DNA from: Nilaparvata lugens
Taxonomy: Eukaryota; Arthropoda; Insecta; Hemiptera; Delphacidae
Assembly (NCBI RefSeq): GCF_014356525.2
Contig: NC_052511.1
Location: forward strand, 28,810,639-28,874,638
Direction: 5' to 3'
Length of the DNA stretch: 64,000 nucleotides
The notes below the pieces were generated by a model. It did not search any database. It was given only the letters and a program-made list of their open reading frames with translations, and was not told where the DNA came from. Below, piece by piece: positions 36,511-49,500 of the stretch. A program made the translations under genes and the position numbers. How positions within the stretch are numbered: the first letter of the stretch is position 1; each line of letters starts with the position of its first letter.

Positions 36511-36845
36511 AAATACCGTATAGAGTGAGGGAGTCCGAAACCCACTCTAAACAAAGACCGAAGTGGGAAAGAGTTCAAATCAAATCGAGCCACAAAATAA
36601 TAGAAATCTCTACACGCGATAGAATTGAAGCACATGAATAGCCATTTTCCTCACAATAAAGGCAAACAAGAATATGATGGATTGAAATTAATATTGAGAT
36701 CAAAATTGGAAAAATAAATGGAACCAATGAATAAAGTTATTGAATGGATAACCAGTTTATGGAACGACTGAGAAACCGGACATAAATGATAAATTGAGGG
36801 TCTATAAATAGATGGAGGTCTTGACACCAATTTAAATGTAAAAGT

Positions 36846-37560
36846 TATTTGTATATCCAGAGTGAAAAGTACTGTTTTTTCTCCCTGAAGGGAAAGTTTG
36901 GAGGGAAAATTTCCCTGAGGCAGAAAAAACATTTTTCACTCGTGATGTACACAACATTTTCCCTCCACCTACATTTACAGAAACTGCAAATCAAATAATT
37001 TTAATAACTCACGTTATTGGTGACAATGTTTTATTTTACAACATGACCTGAAATCTAAAAACTAAAAACCGGTCGTCTGGTTGACACTGCCGATTGCGCT
37101 ATCTATCGGCAAAAGTTATAACAATTATCAGCTGGACGACTATCAACGTATCAACAATGGCTGACTCCAGTTCGCGTGTTTCAGATTTGAATCGCAGATG
37201 AAAAAATATTTGTTGGCTGGTATTTTGAATAGAAAAAATACTTAAAAATATGTATACATTTTTATCGTCTACTAATATTAAGTATGTAATATCATACAAA
37301 TATTTCATGAGTTGATAAAATTTCTGGTTGAGGTATTGAACTCAGTTGACTCAATGACAGACACCTCTCTTATGTTTCCTCATCTGAGCTTAGACCTTCT
37401 AACCTATCTCACATGTAAGTTTTTAAAATGGAGTTACTTTTATGGCCTAGGGAGTTTTTCTGTTTTTCGTCCCGAGAGCGAAAAAGTGACACTTTAGTAT
37501 TATGTTCCAGGGAGTAAAGTATGCACTTTAGACAGTAGATGGAGGAAAATTTTATTTCTC
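36846..37560 (-). repeat. Dispersed repeat, copy D (most complete, inverted)
   Basis: Full-length inverted copy of the core at 3201-3875. It is bounded by 'ccctccacctacatttacag' (36961) and 'cagtagatggagg' (37533-37545), with the hairpin module at 36850-36955. On the minus strand it reads through the same order of blocks as copy A. It is the best template in this window for defining element ends. Confidence 0.65.
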
Positions 37561-38039
37561 TTCATCCAAGAGGCTACACTCTCTTATTCAAATGAGCGAA
37601 ACTTCAATGATTATTAATTCATGACCATGAAAATTTTTTCAACGTCTCAACAGTAAACCATGTGAGTTGCATTGGAATTGAAACCCCAGTAACGAGCACC
37701 CGATTTCTCAAAATGAGTACCAGTCTTAGGTTACCAGTGGATGATGAAATATTTCATGCAGTATATCTTGGAACCATTTTTCCTGTCGAATTACTTCCAT
37801 CCAAATTTCTGTCCTATCGTTCAAAATAATTTGGAATTAGAATGAACTATGACCCTGAACTTGAAAAAACAAGCTCTTCCTACTCCAAGGTTGTCATATT
37901 TTTGAAAAAGGAACCAGTTTAGCATTGAATAGTCACGTAATAAATAATCGCCAATTCAGCCGTGACCATCAAACAACTTCCAAACTACATAAATTAACCT
38001 GTCGAGATCCTGAAGATCCATAATAACTACCTCAGACGA

Positions 38040-38160
38040 TGCTAATTTCTTCAAAATTTAAGCATTTCTCATTAATAACATCAATGGTTCCCATTCAATT
38101 AATGCTGATAGTTTGAAGTGAATCATACCATATAGGTTCAGCACAGACTGGTAAAATCAA
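38040..38160 (+). repeat. Dispersed 'aatgctgatagtttgaagtgaatc' family, copy
   Basis: 'cccattcaattaatgctgat' and 'agtttgaagtgaatcatacc' are nearly the same as the last 40 bp of the window (63961-64000) and similar to 21985-22030. Confidence 0.5.
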
Positions 38161-38447
38161 TACTAGGCTATACCAGAGTATAAACAGACTCTGTATTTGC
38201 TCAATGAGCCAGAGCTATCTAACGTCAAAGGCCTGTACTGTTCGGATCAAGTGAGCGCCAACAAGTTAGGTGGTACATACTGACAAAAAGTTCAATGTCA
38301 AGGTCATTATTTATCAACAAAGCTAGAGGACATAAATTCTCAATTTGAAATCCTTCTCGAAATATCACGTTAGATCTTCTCGAATAATCTATCTAGTCTC
38401 CCATCAAATAATTTATTGTCAAGAATGTTTATTGAATCCCTTCAAAC

Positions 38448-38640
38448 AGTTTGCCGGCCAAATAGTCGAGTTGACTGACATTGCAACCTTCGGTCTGCTA
38501 GTGCTACCCGGTTGCGGGTTCGAATCCCGCCGAATCCCATCGAATATGTATGGATATTTGATCATCTCATAACTCACCCACGCACAAGCTAAAAACTCAT
38601 GTAGGCATCATCCGCAATAAAAATAAAAATAAATAAAATA
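38448..38640 (+). mobile_element. tRNA-derived SINE with AAAT tail
   Basis: Box A TAGTCGAGTTG (38463-38473) and a perfect box B GGTTCGAATCC (38517-38527) are 54 bp apart, followed by ~60 bp of unrelated body and an (A)n/(AAAT)n tail at 38617-38640. A near-identical 16-17 bp stretch, caattt(t)gaaatccttc, occurs at 38341-38356 and 38694-38710. It might be the target-site duplication of a longer insertion that includes this SINE. The anticodon arm is not tRNA-like. Confidence 0.6.
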
Positions 38641-38719
38641 TTAGTGTAGTAGTTCTATGATAAAACCATCATGTAGCCCTGTAAAAATAAATAACAATTT
38701 TGAAATCCTTCAATTCACC

Positions 38720-41700
38720 TCTCCGCTACATTGATACATTCAAGATACTTCTCCAATACATTAATAGATTCATGATACATTCAAGATTCGAACAACTATT
38801 TCCCTCTAAATTTCTTGAACAAGATTATTCAGCACAACTCAAGAGAAATAGTGATTCCAATTTAGTACTTCAATTAATTGGAAAGAATCATTGCCAGGAT
38901 AAGGGAAATTTGAGAATGAAAAAAAACACAATATGCTGAATAAATAGTGTATATGTTACCTCAGTAGAAAGAACAAAACAGAATTGAGTATACTAATCAA
39001 AATACCGTGAACTGAAAAAATAACATTGCAACACATAATTAAAACCATCCAAATGAACGAATAGAGCCTGTAATTATATGGTTTCTTGGTCTGCTATTAA
39101 CTAAGTAGAATACTATACATGAATATCAAAAATAATAACCATACTCCTAATGACTCTTAGACATTACGATCATAAATACATTGATCCTATATAAGGCCCA
39201 CAATAATTCAGTCATCAGAAAACTACTCCATTGAAGGCTGCAGCCTTCCTTTATTCTCCATGTACACTCATTTTTTCCCCAACTATACCGAACTAGTGCA
39301 ACTGATTCTTGTGACATGAGCTTTTAAAGTGTACAATAATTTGATAATAATTATAATGCAAATCTATTATAATATAATACGACTAGAAAATTTGGGAATA
39401 CAAAAGGAATATTGAAATATTGTAAGTCCATTCACAGGAAAATAGGAAGAAGAGATATAGGTGGATCAAGAATAATATGGGAAACGGAACAGTTATCACA
39501 GCCTATAATCGGTGAAGTAAAATGATATGTATGTACTGTTTATACGAGCAAATGAAATCGATAATCCGAAGAATTTGAACTTGGCTATATGTGAAGGAAC
39601 CTCACTTAATAAAAAGTAAGGTTGTGTTGTTTTTTCTATTCATACTCATCTGTTGGATTTCATGAATCCTTTTTTTAATGTGTAATGGAATGGAGGTGGA
39701 ATGGAAGGCCCTCAACCAGCTCTCAATATATTGGATCAAGTCTAATAGTTACACTCCAAATTATATTAGATTTTATTGGAATTGTTTTATTTGATCAGAT
39801 TCTATTGATATAGATCACACGTCATGCGAGAGCTCGAGTCGGTACAGTTAGGCTACAATCAAACTCAATAATGGCTTTTCAAAGAGGAACTCAACTCGGA
39901 AACCAATAAATAGCTCATTCAAAATCAAACCGAATAATTAATCCGAAAGGAAAGTTGCAGGCCAACAACGTATTATTGTCGAACAAACGTAACTTATTAC
40001 ATTTGGACACAGGACACATGCAATGCATTGCAAGGCGCAGTGGCACACCGACTGCTTCAGTAATTAAACAACCATCTGAATACAAATTGTTCACCAGCTG
40101 GTCGGTCTGCTTGGTATTGATCCAAGTTGACCAATCTCGATTGTCATGGCGCATATTGATTCTAATTCGAAAATAATTAACCGTTATAGATTCCCTTTCT
40201 GTTCACATTAATGTGAGTGAGAGCATTTAAAGAACATAGGCCCTGTACACAATACAACACCTGTATTATCGCGAACATCATGTTGTAGATATCCATATTG
40301 AATAGAATCGACTTTATATTGGAAAAACTACTAATTTATTGAAACAATTACTGACGATACTAGTTTCGATTGTTACAACATTGTCAATTGCCAGTGCACT
40401 CCAGAGATTGTCTAACCTAAATAGTTAACTGAATCAGTTTATTAGAAATTGATAATATAATGATGTAAAAAACAAAACTAGTATCTTAAATTGTTCTAAA
40501 AAATCAGTGTTTTTGACAATATCAAGTTGTTTTCATTCAATGAGTTTCACTCGCATATGTTTTCAGCAATCGGATTTGTCTGTGGCTAGAAAGAGAATTT
40601 CAGAGAATTGGACTATTAATAGCTGGAATAGGTTTATACAATAATAGTCCCAACAATGACTTGTTTAGAGTGTATTCTGAGAGGTCAACCAACAACTACT
40701 AATAACATAGGAGGGCAATACTTTCTTAATACTCGTGATGGTAGTTGGGTCAACACATAGAATAATAGTAATAAACTCACAGCAGCTGTCTATAAGAAAT
40801 TGATTTGTGTCAAAGTGTTTCTCGAGGAATACTTTACAGTTACAATAATGTGCTTAGGGTTCTTTTCCACTGTCCGGTTTGTGTCATATGCAATAAATAT
40901 TGGTATTAACGGTAAAGGTCAAACAAAAAGAGTTTTCATGTGGTTATTTATTAATGTATGAATATTAATGGCAACCGTATCTGAACTTAGCATTATTGTT
41001 GCTGAGGAACAAGTAGTATCGTTTCCTCTTCTTTAAAATTGGATAGTCACTTATGCTTGTGGAAGTATGTCAGATTAAGCAGAATAAGCGTGTCACTGAT
41101 GAGTATACATTATAGTATTTGCCTTCAGTAATTTATGAATGGAAGAATCATCTAAATAATGAGAACTTTCATGAGCCGAAACCTGTATCTATTTAGGTGA
41201 TATCCTGTTCATTCCCTAAAAGTATTGCTTCTATGAAAAATGATGTTTTAAAATACCGCAGGGTCTGAAAAAAACGAAAGGTCTAAAATACTCTTTCTCA
41301 ATCAATATTGTAGAATCATCTCATTATAACATCATTCTAGATTTCTCATAGATTATGAAGTAATATACTGGAGAACAAGTTTGTTTCTTCAACTAAGACT
41401 GAATTGTTTTTATGAGAATCTGTTTTGTTTTGTTCAGAATTTGATTTCATCAACAAAAATAGATTTTTTGTAACTAGAGTTTATTGTATATTTTGATAGA
41501 CGTGACAACTCCAATTATTCAAATTGAGAGGGGACCCCACAATATCAATTTGAGTATTACCAGTATTTCTTATCAGTGGTTTCAAAAAGTTTTAAGCCTA
41601 CTCATTATTGTAGGAATTGTTATCATGCTAATTCCTATGAATTACAAAAACTACAATGGAGTACTGATATGCTAATGCAAAGTATGCATAAGAAATGCAT

Positions 41701-42715
41701 GAGTATTCGACACAAAATCAAAAGAAATAATGCTAAAACTCGAAGACTAAGTTACACCTACTCACACACAAAGCCTGATCTTCTGATAAAATAGTGCTAA
41801 AATCAACACTAGGATCAGGTTTTGTAAAACATTCGTACTGTGGATGAGGAGTAATAGATTAGAACATTTCTCTCCATTGTTGATTGAAGTTTGTGCCGGC
41901 AACTGCTAAAACGAATGACCAATTTTGAATGAAATTCAAAAAGGTCCCTTCAAGCAAACATGAAAATATACATCAAAGTGACTCTATCTGCTTGTTTTTT
42001 GAAGTGGATTACAGTGTATTGAGGGTATACATTCTCGTTTGAACTGAGGAAGAAATACGTGAGCAATTTTCGTTCACAAACATTAGCTGGCTGAAGCTTC
42101 TGAAATAAAGGGAACACGTGACAAGAAAACACGAGTTATTATGTTATCAACCAAATCTATAATTATAAAATTCTTACCTGACTGACTGACCCACTCACTC
42201 ACTGATCACTATTTCTGAAAAAACACTGAATAGATTGCAACAAAACTTAGAATATAGCTTCCTTATACGTCCTAGGTGCTCACTAAGAAATCTTTTGGTG
42301 ATATTTTAACTCTAAGGGTGGCTTTTAAGGGTTCAAAGTTCGTCTTCTAGCATGTATCTTCTTCTTCCCTCAATCTCTTACATTTCCATTATACTAAGCG
42401 AGCAATTTCAATATTGGTTCAATCTTAAAAAATCAGGTACCATCAATAGGTAATTAAGTTTGTTTATTCTTGTGAATTTTTTGTGAAAATTATCAAAGAA
42501 ACAACATTTTAAATTGCCGTCATCTTGTTTTACGAATTTGAAAAATTATCATAACTTTTTTGTAGCTTTGTCTAGTTGTTATAAATTATTGCGCAAAGTT
42601 CCAATTTCGTATGTTTAACCACCATTTTAGAAAAAAAATAATAAGTGGAAAAAACAAAATGACCGCTGTGTGAGTAACTGAAGACTTCCGGACAATTTAA
42701 ATATGATATTTAGAT
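38720..42715. other. No gene seen (4 kb)
   Basis: AT-rich single-copy-looking DNA. Open frames at 39915-40176 on both strands and at 41484-41794 have no recognisable features. Confidence 0.45.
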
Positions 42716-42719
42716 ATGT

Positions 42720-42985
42720 TTCTTACCCAGGATCAATGCCCAAGAATATTGGTAGGGTGTTCGTAAATATTCTGTATAGTTATAACTGAGTATGGAGAAA
42801 ATTTCTCTTCCTTTCATAAATTATCCTTGAAATGCAAAAATTCAAAAAACCTTGTGTATACATCGGCGCACAGTTAAAAAAGGAATATTCCTGCCAAATC
42901 TCATAGAATTCTATCGACGCGTTTGGCCGTAAATGCGAGTTAAAACATAGACCTCACTGCGTTCGGTCAATTATGTGAATATTAA
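42720..42985 (-). repeat. Dispersed repeat ending in 'ttgaccgagcg' (copy 1)
   Basis: On the minus strand it reads 'attgaccgaacgcagtgagg', then 'aaacgcgtcgataga', 'tttggcaggaatattcc', 'gcgccgatgtatacacaagg' and 'atttcaaggataatttat'. A short piece with the first ~40 bp occurs at 52020-52062, and a plus-strand piece lies at 20685-20745 beside the AAATGTTT array. Confidence 0.6.
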
Positions 42986-43070
42986 ATGAAATCATATCGT
43001 CGAAGTCAATTATTATATTAGGCGAGAAATTCATGTTTGTGGATATGTATGTCGGACGGATCACGAAAAC

Positions 43071-43600
<530 letters not shown>

Positions 43601-43849
43601 AAATATTGTGGAACAGGTCTCAATCCCAGGAAAACTCACAGAAGTTACTTAAGTAGCAGCTGATCAGGTGGGAGTTTCCCATAATCTGTTTAAAACGAGT
43701 GGAAGAGAGTGTGAGCAAGTGAGAAAGATTGAAATAGCAGTTGAATTACCAAATTTGACGACTTATTATTTTTAAAACATTGCAGGATTCATGAAAATAT
43801 GAAAGAGTAGGTACGGAAAGTATCTGGATGATAGCTATACGGAATATAA

Positions 43850-44079
43850 ATTAAATATTAACATTTTCATCTAGGGAGAGCAAATTCCCGAAAACAAAAT
43901 TCTATAACAGTGACAAGACTAAATCTATTCATTATTCCAGTTCTATTCAGCAAGCAATTTTTGTTTATATGATAGATCTCAAAAACGATTATAACTATTT
44001 TGATTGGATTCGGATTATAAATATTAAGAATAATATATTATCTTCCAGTTCCCGTAGCGAAGCACGGGTGCCCTGCTAG
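43850..44079 (+). mobile_element. Helitron-like 3' end (second subfamily)
   Basis: Ends 'cccgtagcgaagcacggg' (a CCCGT/ACGGG hairpin, 44051-44068), 'tgccctg', then CTAG at 44076-44079 followed by T. The upstream 'gatctcaaaaacgattataac' and 'ggattcggattataaatat' differ from the other copies. The 5' end was not located, so the left limit is approximate. Confidence 0.5.
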
Positions 44080-44798
44080 TTGAATATAACTATTCGTTAA
44101 ATATGGAGATAACCGCTCTGTGATGGCGCTCGAGTGTTTTTGTGAAGATTATTCTTCCATGTCCACTCCAACACGATAGTATTATAAGTTTCAAAAGTTT
44201 GTGAGATTCATCAAGGCCTCTACAATCGAGCTAGGTATTGTTAATGAAAAAGCCGTGAAAGACTAAAACGTCAATAACGGAACTGATGCAAATCTGTAAT
44301 TATCTACTCCTATAATTAAATTATTAGAAGGTTGACAAAATTTTTATTTGAATCATTTTAGTAGCTTACTAGAACCAAATAACCCTGACTCAAGTAGACG
44401 AAGAAAAATCGACGCAATGGATCAGATAGAACAATAAAAATATCAAAGCAACAAAGGAGTTTGCTTTCGTATTTGCTTTTAATACCATTTCAATTCCAAT
44501 CGAGTGTATATTTTATACAGGAGACACCTGAACATTGAGTGATGGAAAGCGTTCATCATCAATAAAAAATCTTTCGCATACAACAAGTTAATGACAAAAT
44601 TTTTGATTCGCGATCGAAAGTAGATGAGTAAATCCAAACAATAACCGAATCTAATATTCTTCTAACATGCATGAACATCAAGAGCTCCAATATTGTAACA
44701 TAACTTGAAACACAAATACCAATTCGTTTTCATAACACGATGCTGAGATATCGAGAACGATGTAACAAGTGATGTAATACTGAGCTGTTAATTAATAT

Positions 44799-45188
44799 TT
44801 GTATCAGATGGTAGTATGTGTTACACAGTTGGAGAGTGACGATGATGTCTTTTGTCAAAACACAATTTGCCAGTGGATGGAGAAAGTTTCTAGTATCGTC
44901 TGGAAACACATGGTCAAGAAGCCGCCAAGTGTAATGTTTTTGCCTCTGGGTGTGCCCCAATTATTATTGCATACCAACACTAGATTGGTGGAAGGTTTAG
45001 TAGGGGCCGAGGTGCAAATCCCAACCCAAACCATTCGCACATTAAGTTCTTCTTTAGACACCTCGAACCCTCCACTCTTCCCCAATACCTGCTCCACTAT
45101 GCAAGTGGTTCCTTCTGGGCAAAATCACTTCTTGATTATAAGCTACTGGGTGGTTTCTTGCTCAACGGTAACCGTAACCCTGGTTTAG
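44799..45188 (+). other. GC-rich stretch with overlapping open frames, unrecognised
   Basis: A 129-codon frame on the plus strand and an 80-codon frame on the minus strand overlap in a region less AT-rich than its neighbours. The composition looks like former coding DNA, but neither translation resembles a family I know. It ends ~520 bp before the FAR start codon. It may be a mobile-element remnant or part of the FAR upstream region. Confidence 0.3.
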
Positions 45189-45710
45189 TTCCAAATTACG
45201 CAGCAATACATGCACACGCATTAGAATATGTTTTATGGTTGGCAAAAAGTATCATGTTAAGGGTTGATGTTCTGTAGAACTAGAAATATTACGTAATGGG
45301 TGATAAAAGAGGCGCTTTTGAAAAGATGAGATATGATTTGAATAATTTAAAATTTGAGGAGATAAGGAATAAAATCATTTTTCGAATTTCAATCCGATCA
45401 GCCTCTGTACAGATTATAAGTGGAAACTGAGATACTTGGGAAATTGAAAATACATCTTGAATATAATAATGTCTTTCGGGAGATGAGCAAAGAGCAAGAA
45501 ATATGTACTCATAAACATACTCATATACTATGTACTCATATAAAAGTTGAGGAGTATAAAAACATTTTATGACTATTGACTATCTGTCACTATTGTAATA
45601 ATTATAGATAATAGACAACCATTTCATGATTGGATTGAAAATGATTCCTTCCTATAATAGCATTTAATAATATGATAAAAATAAATGAATCGTATAAATT
45701 GCTGTTTCAG

Positions 45711-45935
45711 ATGGAGGAGTCATCATATAACGAAGACAACATCATTGGTTCGCCGATCCAGGAGTTTTTCCGAGGGAAAACAGTTTTTCTCACCGGCGGC
45801 ACTGGTTTTATGGGAAAAATTCTGATTGAGAAAATTCTGAGATGTTGTCCACACGTCAGTAGAATATACATGCTGGTCCGACAGAAGAAGAACAAGGACT
45901 TTCAACAAAGAATGCATGAATATGTGGAGGATGAG
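45711..45935 (+). CDS. FAR: Fatty acyl-CoA reductase, first coding exon (residues 1-75)
   Basis: This exon encodes the N-terminus of an insect-type fatty acyl-CoA reductase, the NAD_binding_4 family that reduces fatty acyl-CoA to fatty alcohol with NADPH, as in cuticular wax and pheromone synthesis. Residues 28-35 read TGGTGFMG, the TGxxGxxG dinucleotide-binding turn, followed by a typical 'IYMLVRQKK' strand. The exon is bounded by a 'ctgtttcag' acceptor at 45701-45710 directly before the ATG and by the donor GAG|gtcagt at 45936. It is exactly 75 codons, so the intron is phase 0. The same frame is open to an upstream ATG at 45672, which would add 13 residues if the exon were not spliced there. 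I prefer 45711 because the acceptor is good and FARs usually begin shortly before the PIQEFFRGKTVFLTG segment. Family assignment is firm; the exact start is less sure. Confidence 0.9.
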
Positions 45936-46739
45936 GTCAGTGATAGAATTTGAACTATTCTATTCTATACAATACCAATATGATAATAATCACACTACTA
46001 TTCCCAAATAATATCCCGATTCAATCTCCAGTAACCAGTATTGGATAATTTTGAGTGGATTAATTCAAATTAATTTTGCTCCGAATACATTAGATTTTCA
46101 CATATTATGAAGATAATTTTTTGCAATAATGGGCTGTAGTCAATTTCATTATGTTCTATGCTAAATAACTGGTACGTGTTTGACTATCTGCCTTTATTTT
46201 TCCGTGAGTAATATAGAAGTTTAATTCCATGCTTTATAATGATAAGAGAAATTATATACCACACGTCCAAAATCACTTACGATCTTGATCTGAAGTGCAC
46301 TGGAATATCAATCAAACCGAAAAAGGGAGAATAATCTTTAAAAAATGTTATCAGAATTTGAAATTAATAAGTTTTGATACGTCTCACCAAACTTCAGCAA
46401 CAATTTTTTTGTTCTGATCCAATTTATGGGGAGATTCCACTCTATTAGAATAAGTTTCAAGTATACTGTCAAACACTAACAAATACTGAATAAAAAAGGA
46501 AATATGCAAGACAAAGGATCAGAATAATTATTAAAATAAAAGTTGGAGATTTGAGGAAATATTAATGGGACAAGAACTTAGCGGAGATAGTATAGATAGA
46601 AAAATTAATAAAGGCTCATCTACAGAGTGTGGCAATCCTAAGGAGCTTAAAAAAATCAAATTAGAAAGAGAAAAGTTTATTTTTTTAAATCTGTGAATCA
46701 GCACTTCTAATAATGATTAGGTTTTGAAAATAATGTTTT

Positions 46740-47520
46740 AAAGATGGCGGCCATTACGATTGTTGAGAACGATTCCTGCAGTTTTCAGCAGCTCTTGTAC
46801 AAAAGAAGCAGGGTATAGCATAACATTCATCAACAATTCGTTGTTTTGCGATATTTAATTATTAATAATTTTAGGGTTTTCTCCAGCCCAGTAGCCAAAA
46901 TTTTGCTTATTCAAAACTGATCCATTGAGATGAAAATGTACCTCGTCACTATCAAAGAAAGCAGCATTTGGAGATATCTGAGCAAGTATTTTAGCTCACA
47001 CGAATTTTGTCGGTTGCCATGGTCTGCTGGGCGTAACTCTTGAGTAATCAGTACTCTAAAAGGATGAAACTTCAAATCTAAAATAGAAATCCGTCCTAAA
47101 CTGCAGTCTGAGATTCCTAGTGCAAAAGAATGTCTGCGAAGAAGATGAGCAGAACGTTCCAATAATCTTAGAACTTCTGTTCTCATCCTGTGCACATTTC
47201 TTGACTCTCTAATGGATCTGCGACAACCATATGTGTGTATGTTTTTAGTGTACTACCATTCCACTTGATCTGGCAAACTCAGGACCGAATTGTGTTAGCA
47301 TCAGGAACGGCGATGTTGAGTGGAATGTTGAACTGTCATCGAAAAACTTGTTATTATGTGATCACAGATTTATATTGTTCTCGTACAACGGCAAAACCAC
47401 GAATAGCATGGGTCCAAATGATGTTGCCTACTTAAATGTGTACAAGCAATGGAAAAAAATTGACAATAATTGGCAAATTTCAACTCTATCACAGTTGATG
47501 ACACAGTCGAAGCACACCGC
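46740..47520 (-). pseudogene. Decayed DDE transposase (IS630/Tc1-mariner-like superfamily) in FAR intron 1
   Basis: Read on the minus strand, fragments in changing frames follow the layout of a common arthropod transposase. 'VPDANTIRS' near 47300 resembles the helix-turn-helix part. 'RRHSFALGISDCSLGRI' (47090-47140) follows, then 'DSDEVHFHLNG', 'NKQNFGYWAGENP' near 46870-46960, which holds the first catalytic aspartate block of a DDE_3 fold. The C-terminal part resembles 'NNRNGRHL' and 'NIIFKT' (46730-46780). The region between the DEVHF block and the C-terminus is much shorter than in complete copies, so the other catalytic residues are missing. Family assignment rests on motif recognition. 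Confidence 0.65.
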
Positions 47521-47999
47521 TTGATCGGTTTGGCTGCACCTTCTACTGTAAAGTATACAGTAGAGTAGAGTAGATGATATGTATAGAAATGGAAACCACT
47601 TGACTAATCAGGTTGCAAGAAAGTATTTCGTTGTGGCCATCACAGTATTGGGAAGTCGTGGTATTCATTTCTTAAGATCTATAATGATAACAATGTGCCT
47701 ACTGAAGATGAAGATTAACGTCTTAATGGTGGGCTACTCTTGCTGTATTTCAGCTGGAATTATACTTGACATATTGAAGATTGATTACTTGTAACATTTT
47801 GCGATCCTGAACATGATTTGACAGTGTGATCATCTCACCTCGTCACAGAGTACTTTCTAACAATGGTCTTATTATACCAAAAACAAATTATGGTAGGAAA
47901 TAGGCTGGTAGAAAAGAGACGAAACAAGATGAAAGTCACCGATGCCTGTATGTTCCCAATGAGCTTGCCTCCTTTAATATTCGTAGCTCGTACAGAGTT

Positions 48000-48665
48000 T
48001 TCGTCGAGTTCAAGGAGACAGGGTGAGAAGAGAGTGAGAGGGAGAAAGTGGATGACGAAGAGGAAGGATGAAGTAGGGGGTTGCGGAGGAAGAATGAGAA
48101 TATAAAGTAGAAAGAGGAGAGAAATAAGAGATGGAGAGCAGAAAGGGAAAATTAAAGAAGAAAAAAGGAGAGAAGAGAACAACAATGGGAAAAGACGAAT
48201 AAGATGAAAAAGAGCGTAGTGTAGGGAAAGAAGAATGAGCAGAATGAAAGAAAAATGGAGAAAGAAGGAGGAGAAAAGGGAAAAGGAGGAGAAGAAGAGA
48301 AGAAGGAGAATGAGAAAAATAAGAAGAAGGAGGAGAAGTAGAAGGAGGAGAAGAGAAAAGAGGGAGAAGAGGGAGAAGAGGGAGAAAAGGGAGAAGAGGG
48401 AAAAGAGGGAGAAGAGGGAGAAGAGGGAGAAGAGGGAGAAGAGGGAGAAGAGGGAGAAGAGGGAGAAGAGGGAGAAGAGGGAGAAGAGGAAGAAGAGGGA
48501 GAAGAGGGAGAAGAGTGATGATGAGGAGAAGAAGGGGTAAAAGGAGAAAGTTGAAAAAACTTGAAGATAGAGAAGAAGATAAAGAAGAAGGGAAGAAGAG
48601 AAAGGAGAAGAGAGAGAAAAGCAGAAGAAGAGAAAGAAGAAGGAGAAGAATAGAAAAAGAATACG
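48000..48665 (+). repeat. Purine tract with GAGAAGAGG 9-bp minisatellite
   Basis: The core at 48355-48515 is ~18 copies of gagaagagg, with single variants (aaa, agg). It is embedded in ~650 bp of A/G-rich strand. A 220-352 aa open frame on the opposite strand reads as Ser-Pro-Ser or Leu-Phe repeats and is a by-product. Confidence 0.9.
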
Positions 48666-49130
48666 GTAGAAAAAATTATATACAAGAATAGTATAGGCAG
48701 GAGGAGGATGATTGGGAGAAAGATTAAGAGGAGTAGGAGAGGAGTATGGTCGAAGAGAAGGAAGTGGAGGAGAACGTAAACTAAGTAGAAAGAGCCAAGA
48801 AAGATGATTTCCATTCTTTGTCAGATATTTTATCACAGAGAAATGATTACAATAATTAAACATATTACTGCAATGATTAAACGGTATCTTCACTCTATGG
48901 TACTATAGAATGAGGACAAAGAGGCGGTTACAGTATGTTCAGTATGTTCTAAATGATTTTCCCTGTGGTTCATGAGAAAATTGGGAAAGAAGAAAGAGAT
49001 AATACAAGGACATCAATAGAGGAAGGAAGCTCTGGAAGAAATGGATGATAGCTGTGAACATAAGATGAGATGAGGAGGAGTAGCCGGTAAGAGAAAAACA
49101 TGATAAGATAAGGGGGAGAAGAGATTGATT

Positions 49131-49500
49131 GATTGATTGAATGCCTTTAATAGGGCGGAATTAGGACTCCTGGTCCTCTCTGCCACACAACCCTAAGAGA
49201 AAGAGAAGAAGAAGAAGAGGAAGGATTGATTGATTGAGTACTTCATTTAAGTAGATTACAATATATACTGGCTTATACACTTATATACAATAGCTTACAA
49301 TACAGCAAAATTATAGATGAATTTACATAATATAGACTAAGAAAATATTAATTGAACTGTATATGATATGAAAAAGCAATTTGTAATATAACAACTATAA
49401 GGAGGGAGAGTAAAAGATCAGGATAGAAGAAAAGAGAAGAAAAGAAGAGCAGATAGAAAGAAGGAGGAAGAAAAAAGAAAATCAAAAAGTTTAAGATAAA
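49131..49500 (-). mobile_element. Two adjacent LINE 3' tails, antisense, each starting with (GATT)n
   Basis: 'gattgattgattgattga' at 49127-49141 and 'gattgattgattgag' at 49225-49239 each head a stretch that, on the minus strand, reads as a 3' untranslated region ending in a (CAAT)n tail. This is the typical terminus of some Jockey/CR1-like elements. The first copy is only ~75 bp long. The second runs on through 'gtacttcatttaagtagatt' for at least 150 bp. They are nested head to tail about 95 bp apart. No coding sequence is present. Confidence 0.5.

Noticed and set aside
38448..38535. Functional tRNA gene
   Set aside because: Good box B, but the anticodon stem and acceptor stem fail and an A-rich tail follows, so a SINE is the better reading.
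47835..48893. 352- and 220-codon open frames on the minus strand, Leu/Phe/Ser-rich
   Set aside because: They are translations of the GAGAAGAGG purine tract and change with frame to Ser-Pro or Leu-Phe repeats. No coding signal.
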